A stretch of DNA of 26,981 nucleotides from an uncultured Clostridia bacterium (GTDB lineage Bacteria; Bacillota; Clostridia; Oscillospirales; Ruminococcaceae). The stretch spans positions 1 to 26,981 of the forward strand of contig CALLQQ010000075.1 of assembly GCA_938014915.1 (NCBI GenBank), written 5' to 3'. Made by a program: the position numbers and the translations under genes. Position 1 is the first letter of the stretch. Every line of letters starts with the position of its first letter. Of the stretch, positions 21,450 through 26,981 are shown piece by piece. The notes below the pieces were generated by a model. It was not told the DNA's origin. It searched no databases and was given only the letters and a program-made list of their open reading frames with translations.

Positions 21450-21992
21450 ATGAAAGCAACAGGAATCGTAAGAAGAATTGACGACTTAGGTCGTGTTGTA
21501 ATACCAAAGGAAATAAGAAGAACTATGCGAATACGGGAGGGTGACCCCCTAGAAATATATACTTCTGTCGATGGCGAGGTAATTTTCAAGAAGTATTCCC
21601 CCGTCGGTGAAATTTCCGATGCTGCATCGCAATTTGTCGATATTCTATCTAAAATAGGCAATTGCCCAGCGGTTATATGCGATAGAGATCATGTAATTGC
21701 AGCAGCGGGCATTCAAAAAAAAGAAGTGCTAGACAGGAGAGTTTCGAATTCGCTAGAAGATTTGATGGAGCAACGAATGAGCCATGCATATACAGGTCCC
21801 GACGATAGTCAGCTCGCTCCAATTGAAGGAGTCGACAAATTCGCAATTGCCTGCTCCCCTATCATAGCTCAGGGGGATGTCAACGGAGCAGTGATAATGC
21901 TAGCACCGGATATGGAATCCTATGCTACACCAATACAAATAGCATTAGTTCAAGCGGCGTCAATGTATTTTGCAAAGCAAATGGAAGAATGA
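21450..21992 (+). CDS. spoVT: Stage V sporulation protein T, AbrB/GAF regulator
   Basis: A 180-residue DNA-binding regulator of forespore genes. Residues 1-50 are an AbrB swapped-hairpin domain almost identical to SpoVT of other spore formers: MKATGIVRRIDDLGRVVIPK, then RRTMRIREGDPLEIY and VIFKKYSPVGE. Residues 55-178 form the GAF-like C-terminal domain with CPAVICDRDHVIAAAG and GAVIMLAPD. In Bacillus SpoVT forms tetramers and modulates sigma-G-dependent genes. The start is the ATG at 21450, after GGAGG; an ATG at 21432 overlaps that binding site and would add six residues not found in the family. It is monocistronic, with a strong terminator. Confidence 0.96.
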   Translation: MKATGIVRRIDDLGRVVIPKEIRRTMRIREGDPLEIYTSVDGEVIFKKYSPVGEISDAASQFVDILSKIGNCPAVICDRDHVIAAAGIQKKEVLDRRVSNSLEDLMEQRMSHAYTGPDDSQLAPIEGVDKFAIACSPIIAQGDVNGAVIMLAPDMESYATPIQIALVQAASMYFAKQMEE

Positions 21993-21993
21993 C

Positions 21994-22036
21994 AAATATG
22001 AACAGCACCGATTCCGGTGCTGTTCATATTTATCTA
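21994..22036 (+). terminator. Terminator of spoVT
   Basis: A perfect 17-base stem (21994-22010 with 22015-22031), four-base loop, then a short T-rich tail. It starts two bases after the stop codon. Confidence 0.85.
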
Positions 22037-22144
22037 AGTCTTAAAGGTGCTAGCTGTATAATAAAAATATATTTTATATGACCACCCTTGATTTTTCTTT
22101 AAATATATATGAAAATGCTCAATCATATTCAGCTATTTTTACTA

Positions 22145-22173
22145 TTGATAAAAATTCTGAATTAATATATAAT
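22145..22173 (+). promoter_or_regulatory. Sigma-A-like promoter of the LacI-family gene
   Basis: TTGATA (22145-22150), a 17-base spacer, then a perfect TATAAT (22168-22173). The leader would be about 130 bases. The rest of the 318-base gap (21993-22310) is AT-rich with no gene seen; no CG-centred operator was found, so autoregulation is not indicated. Confidence 0.65.
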
Positions 22174-22310
22174 TAATATAATAACATTATATATTGTAGG
22201 TTTATGTCTAATAATTTAGTGGGAATTTCTCCATTCTCAATTTTACGAGTGGGAGTTCATATATAAAAATAATGCTTATTCTAGCATGGAAAGGTACGGT
22301 GTCCTATAAA

Positions 22311-23306
22311 ATGAATGTCACAATAAAAGATGTTGCGAAAGCCGCTGGCGTATCCGTGGCAACGGTATCAAGAGTGCTTAATAAAAAAGATAATGTTTCT
22401 GACGTTGCTATCGAGGCTGTCAATACAGCAATTGATACTCTTGGTTATAGTCCTAACTACTTAGGGCGTGATTTACGCAAATGTGAAACTAGACGTATTC
22501 TTGCAATTATACCCTCGACAGAACATAGCTTTTACTCCGATGTTTTGTTCGGAATGCAGGAAACCGCCCTTTCGCACGGGTATGACGTATTAATCGGCAC
22601 AACAAACGATTGCACGGAAAATGAAAGCAGGCTGCTCGGAATGCTCTTTAACCGCTCCGTTGATGCTGCTGTTCTACTAGGTCCAAAGCTTGACGCCAAA
22701 ACGCTCAATAAGCTTGGCAAACAATATAATCTTGCCCTGTGCTGCGAACGACTTGAAGGTTGCAATACCCTGACCGTTACCATTGATAATGTTAAGGCTG
22801 GCTATGACGCAGTGTCAACTTTAATTGCCAAAGGGCATAGGAAAATTGCCATGATTTCTACAAGTATTCGCTCCCAATCCTCTATTGATAGAGAGGTCGG
22901 CTATAAAAAGGCGCTGGAGGAGCATGGAATCCCCTTTAACGATGAGTATCTGTTCCTCGGTACATATGACCTTATACAGGGTGAAGAAGCAGCTGCCCAC
23001 TTCCTAGCATTGGAAGAACCGCCGACTGCGATATTCGCCATCTCCGATACATTAGCCGTTGGCGCTATAAGGAAGGCGATCGAGCTTGGTTATGATGTTG
23101 GGGAAAAGTTGCAGATAATCGGCTTTGACGATAGCTTTTTCTCCCATGTTTACTCACCTAGCATATCGACTGTGCGGCAACCATGTTACGAACAGGGGAA
23201 GAAAGTTATAGAATTACTAATCGATAATATAAAAAAGGATATTAAAGGCGAACAAATTGTAATGCTTGAACATTCAATGATTTTGAGGCAATCGACGGGT
23301 GATTAA
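22311..23306 (+). CDS. LacI/GalR-family transcriptional regulator
   Basis: A 331-residue regulator. Residues 1-56 are the LacI helix-turn-helix and hinge helix: TIKDVAKAAGVSVATVSRVLN, then ALGYSP-like TLGYSPNYLGRDLR. Residues 62-331 are the periplasmic-binding-protein-like effector domain, with GYDVLIGTT, RSVDAAVLLG, GHRKIAMIS, AIFAISDTLAVGA, IIGFDDS and STVRQP in family order. The effector is normally a sugar. I start it at ATG 22311, which gives the usual MNVTIKDVA beginning. The best ribosome binding site, GGAAAGG (22288-22294), is 16 bases away, so the GTG at 22299 (four extra residues) is an alternative. The gene stands alone, with no sugar transport or enzyme gene next to it. The operator-like site before the partial GH5 gene (264-275) is a candidate target of this class, but nothing links the two directly. 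Confidence 0.9.
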   Translation: MNVTIKDVAKAAGVSVATVSRVLNKKDNVSDVAIEAVNTAIDTLGYSPNYLGRDLRKCETRRILAIIPSTEHSFYSDVLFGMQETALSHGYDVLIGTTNDCTENESRLLGMLFNRSVDAAVLLGPKLDAKTLNKLGKQYNLALCCERLEGCNTLTVTIDNVKAGYDAVSTLIAKGHRKIAMISTSIRSQSSIDREVGYKKALEEHGIPFNDEYLFLGTYDLIQGEEAAAHFLALEEPPTAIFAISDTLAVGAIRKAIELGYDVGEKLQIIGFDDSFFSHVYSPSISTVRQPCYEQGKKVIELLIDNIKKDIKGEQIVMLEHSMILRQSTGD

Positions 23307-23320
23307 TAATATAATTTCTG

Positions 23321-23358
23321 TATCCGACATCTTTCTAGGTGTCGGATATTTTTTATTT
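23321..23358 (+). terminator. Terminator of the LacI-family gene
   Basis: An 11-base stem with one G-T pair (23321-23331 with 23338-23348), six-base loop, followed by an eight-base T run. Confidence 0.85.
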
Positions 23359-23410
23359 TGCTTTAATGCAACAAAATAGACTTTATCCGACACTAATTTA
23401 ATGACAGGTC

Positions 23411-23439
23411 TTTTATAGGATGAACTTTTATGCTATGAT
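23411..23439 (+). promoter_or_regulatory. Possible extended -10 promoter of the sigma factor operon
   Basis: TATGAT (23434-23439) preceded by TG (23431-23432), with a poor TTTTAT 17 bases upstream. ECF sigma factors often transcribe their own operon, so a different promoter may be the real one. Confidence 0.4.
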
Positions 23440-23477
23440 ATTAGTATATGTCCATCAATATAATTTGGGGTGATAAA

Positions 23478-23978
23478 ATGGCGACAGATTTCGCCAAGAC
23501 GGTGGCGCTAGCAAGAAATGGTGATACCGAGGCTTTCGCTACCCTATATTCCGATGTATACAAGGATTTGTACCATATGGCACTATATAATCTAAAAGAT
23601 GCAAATGATGCTGAAGATGTCGTTAGCGAAACTGTTCTAGACGCTTTCGCCACGATTGGCAACCTAAGAGATGAGAATGCCTTTCGCTCATGGATAACGA
23701 CGATTCTCTATGCTAAAATCAAGCGCAAACTAAAGGAGTATGCGGTTTGCGGTATTGTCTTTACATATGAGGTAGAGCATCAGCAGCTAAATTACGACGG
23801 TATCGACTTAAAACAAGAGTTAAACCGTCTATTAGATGATGAGCGCCTTATCCTGTCACTATCAATAATCGGCGGCTATACAAGCAAGGAAATCGGTAAA
23901 ATGCTTGATATGAAACCGTCAACTGTTAGATCGAAATTGCTGCGGACTAAAATGAAGCTCCGTGAGCGACTTTCTTGA
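23478..23978 (+). CDS. ECF-type RNA polymerase sigma factor
   Basis: A 166-residue group 4 sigma factor. Region 2 spans about 19-88, with FATLYSDVYKDLYHMAL, DANDAEDVVSETVLDAF and NAFRSWITTILY. Region 4 spans about 115-162, with LDDERLILSLSIIGGYTSKE and MKPSTVRSKLLRTKMKLRE as the -35 binding helix-turn-helix. I choose the ATG at 23478, five bases after GGGGTG; the ATG at 23448 has no binding site and adds ten unconserved residues. Its stop codon lies 13 bases before the start of the membrane-anchored beta-propeller gene, whose ribosome binding site overlaps the stop, so the two are translationally linked. By analogy with other ECF operons the partner is likely to control this sigma factor, but it lacks a zinc anti-sigma motif. 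Confidence 0.92.
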   Translation: MATDFAKTVALARNGDTEAFATLYSDVYKDLYHMALYNLKDANDAEDVVSETVLDAFATIGNLRDENAFRSWITTILYAKIKRKLKEYAVCGIVFTYEVEHQQLNYDGIDLKQELNRLLDDERLILSLSIIGGYTSKEIGKMLDMKPSTVRSKLLRTKMKLRERLS

Positions 23979-23991
23979 AAGGATTGATGAT

Positions 23992-25929
23992 ATGGATATC
24001 GAAAAAAAATTGAAACAATACATTGAAGAAACGCCCGTTCCAAACTCGATTTCACCAGCTAATATGGCGAAAATGCTCGAAAGGAAAAAGGCGAATCAGA
24101 AAAAGTCATTACCTGAGGAATCCCCCGCTATGAAACCGAGCTTCGCTATTGGGTATCGTGTAACGGCGGCAATTGCAGCCTGTATCGTTATGGTTTTCGG
24201 AGTAATGACGTACTATGGCGGCTCGGGAGCGAATCTTAATTCGCCCATCGACGATGTAGAAACCGCCAATGATTATTCGGAAGTTTATGAAAAAATCGTG
24301 TCACTATATAACGATAGTTTTTATAGTGCAAAGGGCGACACTGAAGCAATCGCAGAGGGTGACATGGTTACAGATGAAAGTTCAAATAACAATGACTTTT
24401 CCCGCACAAATGTGCAGGTTGAGGGCGTTGATGAGGCGGATATAATTAAAACCGATGGCGAATATATCTACTATATCGCTAGGGAGAAACTCCACATTGT
24501 GAGTGCCGCTAAGGGCAATATGGAGCTTGCTTCCGTTACGGGACGCAAAGATATCATTCCTGTTGAAATGTATCTTGCTGAAAATAAGCTCATTGTCGTT
24601 TCGACGGTAAGAGGGATAGCATCAAATGAGCAGGCAGATTCGCCTATCGGGTCGCCCGATATTTGGATTGATGACGCTTTTTACGCAAATGATACTATAA
24701 TTGAAATTTTCGATATTGCCGATAAGAAAAATCCTACTTTAATAACGTCGTATGAGCAAAAAGGTGCATACAACACCTCCCGTATGATACAAGATAATCT
24801 ATATCTAATTACAAGCTATCAAAATTATGATAAGCCGGAAAATGAAGATGACTATGAAAGTTATGTCCCGTCATACAAAGTAGATGATGAAAAGCACTTC
24901 GTATCGGCAAGCGATATTTGCATTCCCGGTAAAATCGATTCGCCGAATTATGCAATATGCGCAGGACTTAATATCAATTCATCTGAACCGCTTATTTCCA
25001 TTAAAGCGACGCTCGGTTATTCTGGTGATGTCTATGCGTCAAGCGATAACATCTATCTTACAACACCCGTTTACACATCGAATCAATATCGGACCACGAT
25101 TATAAAATTCTCACTCGATAACGGGAATATTGATAAAGAGATTAATGCAACCGTCCCCGGTAATATAGTTAATCAATTCTCTATGGACGAATATAACGAT
25201 ACATTCAGGATAGCCACAACATCGTATTCGCAAAAGGAATCTGCCACGGTGACGAATTTATTCATATTCGATATGGATTTAAATGAAATCGGCAGTTTGA
25301 CAGATCTAGCTAAAGGTGAGCAGATTTATTCAGTGCGGTTCGATGGCGACACTGCATATATTGTAACTTTCTATCAGACTGATCCACTTTTCACAATTGA
25401 TTTATCGGCACCAACATCGCCCACCGTTAAAGATGAATTAAAGATTACGGGATTCTCGACCTATATGCATAGATGGGGAGATAATCTTCTACTAGGATTC
25501 GGACAGGAGGCAACTGAAGACGGCATTGTAACTGGGCTAAAGCTATCAATGTTCGACGTGAGCGATGAAAGCAATGCGGTAGAGGCGGATAAGGTTATGC
25601 TAAATCCTGAAGGGAACTTTGACTATTCGGAGGCACTCTATAACCACAAGGCAATTTTAATTGACGATGGAAAAAACCTAATCGGATTACCGTCATCTTA
25701 TTTTGATGGCATTAGTACAATCAGCCAGTATTTCGTATACGGGTACAACGATGACGATGGCTTTTTCCTTAAGGGCAAGCTTGATTACCACGACGTCAAA
25801 GACGAATATTTCACCGGATTTGAAAGAGGGCTATTCATCGACGATGTGCTATATATCGCATCACAATCGCGGATAGTCGCTGCTACAATTGATGAAGTAA
25901 AAGTCATATCAACAATAGATATTAATTAG
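23992..25929 (+). CDS. Membrane-anchored beta-propeller protein, putative sigma-factor partner
   Basis: A 645-residue protein. Residues 1-52 are a charged cytoplasmic region with PVPNSISPANMAKMLERKK, a pattern also seen at the front of clostridial anti-sigma-like proteins. A single transmembrane helix spans 55-75, followed by a long extracellular region. The stretch VQVEGVDEADIIKTDGEYIY (141-160) is the hallmark of the PF09826 beta-propeller family, and later strands (AENKLIVVS, DNLYLITSY, GDVYASSDNIYLT, GDTAYIVTFYQ, LFIDDVLYIAS) have the propeller spacing. The ATG at 23992 follows GAAAGG by nine bases; a GTG at 23962 inside the sigma gene is a possible longer start. Function of the family is not established. 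The arrangement suggests that the N-terminus binds the sigma factor and the propeller senses an envelope signal; this is inference. Confidence 0.85.
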   Translation: MDIEKKLKQYIEETPVPNSISPANMAKMLERKKANQKKSLPEESPAMKPSFAIGYRVTAAIAACIVMVFGVMTYYGGSGANLNSPIDDVETANDYSEVYEKIVSLYNDSFYSAKGDTEAIAEGDMVTDESSNNNDFSRTNVQVEGVDEADIIKTDGEYIYYIAREKLHIVSAAKGNMELASVTGRKDIIPVEMYLAENKLIVVSTVRGIASNEQADSPIGSPDIWIDDAFYANDTIIEIFDIADKKNPTLITSYEQKGAYNTSRMIQDNLYLITSYQNYDKPENEDDYESYVPSYKVDDEKHFVSASDICIPGKIDSPNYAICAGLNINSSEPLISIKATLGYSGDVYASSDNIYLTTPVYTSNQYRTTIIKFSLDNGNIDKEINATVPGNIVNQFSMDEYNDTFRIATTSYSQKESATVTNLFIFDMDLNEIGSLTDLAKGEQIYSVRFDGDTAYIVTFYQTDPLFTIDLSAPTSPTVKDELKITGFSTYMHRWGDNLLLGFGQEATEDGIVTGLKLSMFDVSDESNAVEADKVMLNPEGNFDYSEALYNHKAILIDDGKNLIGLPSSYFDGISTISQYFVYGYNDDDGFFLKGKLDYHDVKDEYFTGFERGLFIDDVLYIASQSRIVAATIDEVKVISTIDIN

Positions 25930-25940
25930 CTTAGAATAGA

Positions 25941-25972
25941 AAAACTCCCCTGCAATATCGCAGGGGAGTTTT
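25941..25972. terminator. Bidirectional terminator between convergent genes
   Basis: A perfect 13-base GC-rich stem (25941-25953 with 25960-25972), six-base loop, A residues at the left and T residues at the right. It serves the beta-propeller gene and the prepilin gene. Confidence 0.88.
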
Positions 25973-25994
25973 GTGTGTTAAGTTAAAAGTTTAA

Positions 25995-26462
25995 CTATGC
26001 GCTTGCTCCAGCGCTATCTTTCTTAGGGTAAGTACCTACTTCGCCTTTATCTACATCGGTCAGGCCCTTTTTAATAAACCATTTAGCTTCCTTAACGGTG
26101 TAACCGTCATGGGTAATCTGCCAGTATCCTTTAAAATTAGAACCAAGCATATCTTTGATAGCTTTAGCAAAATCACCTTCAGTTTCAGCGGTAACAGTTT
26201 TGTCGCCTGCTGCCATTGGGAGAACTCCAGGTAAAGCCAGGCTCTTATCTTCGTTTACAAACTCTGTAAGAACTGCCTGTGCTGTCGTATAAACGTTCTT
26301 CGCATTTGCCTCCGCTGTTCTTCTCCTTGACGAATTTACCCATCCGATCATGGACGGAACAAGGATTGCCATAAGTACGCCGATGATTGCAATAACAACA
26401 ATCAACTCGATTAGGGTGAAACCCTTTTTCTGTGCTCTTAACTTAGTTAAATAGCTCATCAT
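25995..26462 (-). CDS. Type IV prepilin-like protein
   Basis: A 155-residue precursor. The leader ends in QKKG (11-14), cut by prepilin peptidase before Phe15, and is followed by the N-methylated helix FTLIELIVVIAIIGVL with the conserved Glu5 of the mature protein (Glu19), which directs pilus assembly. The globular part (about 45-155) is polar with few cysteines (none seen) and has an exposed Ala/Ser-rich end. I start at the ATG 26460-26462, eight bases after GGAGG; a longer reading would begin within that binding site. An ATG three bases later is equally possible. It lies downstream of pilT on the same strand. As the major pilin of a clostridial pilus or a pseudopilin of a secretion system, it cannot be placed further from this window. 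Confidence 0.9.
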   Translation of the reverse strand: MMSYLTKLRAQKKGFTLIELIVVIAIIGVLMAILVPSMIGWVNSSRRRTAEANAKNVYTTAQAVLTEFVNEDKSLALPGVLPMAAGDKTVTAETEGDFAKAIKDMLGSNFKGYWQITHDGYTVKEAKWFIKKGLTDVDKGEVGTYPKKDSAGASA

Positions 26463-26492
26463 GTTTAAAACCTCCATAAAATTATTATATTA

Positions 26493-26514
26493 AAAAGCGT
26501 TTTAACGCGCTTTT
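26493..26514 (-). terminator. Weak hairpin between pilT and the prepilin gene
   Basis: AAAAGCG (26493-26499) pairs with CGCTTTT (26508-26514) over seven bases. It may partly terminate pilT transcripts or protect the prepilin mRNA from the 5' side. Confidence 0.4.
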
Positions 26515-26531
26515 CCAAAGATTAACCTCTA

Positions 26532-26981
26532 TTACATATTTACTGCAGAGGTGCCAATCGATTTTAAGAATCTCTCAAAATCTTCAGGATTTGATGTTCT
26601 GTTTCTAGCCTCATCATAGGCAATCGAACCGTTCTGCACAAGTCGTGCAAGTTCCTGATCACGTGATAACATCCCGAACGAACGCCCTGTTTGAATTGCA
26701 TTCGGTATTTGATGCACTTTGTTCTCCCTCACCATTGCGGAAACTGCGTCCGTCGCAACTAGAACTTCTAATGCGGCGATTCGCCCTGAATTGTCCGCCT
26801 TAGGTATTAACTGTTGTGAACATATTCCAACTAGCGTGCTAGCAAGCTGTGTCCTAACCTGTTGTTGCTGGTGCGGTGGGAATACGTCGATTATTCTATC
26901 TATTGTTGATGCGGCATCCGTCGTATGTACGGTCGACATTACTAAATGCCCCGTTTCTGCGGCGGTAATAGCAGCATTTAT
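26532..26981 (-). CDS. pilT: Type IV pilus retraction ATPase PilT, C-terminal part (runs off right edge)
   Basis: The window holds the last 149 codons; the N-terminus and the Walker A and B motifs are beyond base 26981. The visible part begins INAAITAAETGHLVMSTVHT and continues with TIDRIIDVFPPHQQQQVR, QLASTLVGICSQQLIPK, RIAALEVLVAT, VRENKVHQIPNAIQTG and a DQELARLVQNGSI tail, all in PilT order. PilT is a hexameric cytoplasmic ATPase that depolymerises pili. The final residues (SNPEDFERFL) are the typical PilT end rather than that of the extension ATPase PilB. The prepilin gene follows 69 bases downstream, so this is part of a type IV pilus cluster that continues to the right. Confidence 0.93.
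   Translation of the reverse strand: MNAAITAAETGHLVMSTVHTTDAASTIDRIIDVFPPHQQQQVRTQLASTLVGICSQQLIPKADNSGRIAALEVLVATDAVSAMVRENKVHQIPNAIQTGRSFGMLSRDQELARLVQNGSIAYDEARNRTSNPEDFERFLKSIGTSAVNM

Overview
The window looks like chromosome from an anaerobic, spore-forming Firmicute of the class Clostridia. The reasons are a SpoVS homologue, a SpoVT homologue, a LysM-GH18 spore-cortex type hydrolase, strong Gram-positive ribosome binding sites, sigma-A-like promoters with 16-17 base spacers, lipoprotein signal peptides and a PASTA-domain protein. Base composition is moderately low in G+C. No rRNA, tRNA, CRISPR array, insertion sequence or phage gene was seen. Assignments rest on protein motifs read by eye.

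Layout. Bases 1-3232 form a polysaccharide/cell-wall block: the start of a GH5 lipoprotein running off the left edge, a divergent LysM-LysM-GH18 hydrolase, and on the minus strand a complete GH5 lipoprotein followed by a small membrane protein. Bases 3528-5337 hold an XRE-type regulator and a divergent DUF975-like membrane protein. Bases 5398-7573 (minus) carry galE, a ymdB-like phosphodiesterase and spoVS; the ymdB-spoVS adjacency matches Bacillus. Bases 7754-9040 hold two consecutive HD-domain phosphohydrolases, followed by a small unknown protein on the minus strand.

Bases 9526-16971 are one 2481-residue gene for a cyclic beta-1,2-glucan synthase with GT84, glycoamylase-like and GH94 modules. 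Next, with its own near-consensus promoter, is a zinc-ribbon/kinase-like/transmembrane/PASTA protein. Its kinase domain has lost both catalytic aspartates, and its reading frame stops at a TAG that seems to cut the last PASTA strand. On the minus strand follow mnmA (with an unusual run of four short dyads in its leader) and cysK, then on the plus strand spoVT, a LacI-family regulator, and an ECF sigma factor paired with a membrane-anchored beta-propeller protein. The right edge has a type IV prepilin and the C-terminal part of pilT on the minus strand.

The genes fall into themes rather than one pathway: extracellular glucan processing (GH5 enzymes, cyclic glucan synthase, GalE), spore formation and germination (GH18, SpoVS, SpoVT), envelope signalling (pseudokinase-PASTA, sigma/beta-propeller), sulfur use (CysK, MnmA) and a pilus system. 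The least ordinary items are the pseudokinase with its apparent premature stop, the tandem dyads before mnmA, a LacI/CcpA-type operator in front of the first GH5 gene, and the sigma/beta-propeller pair.
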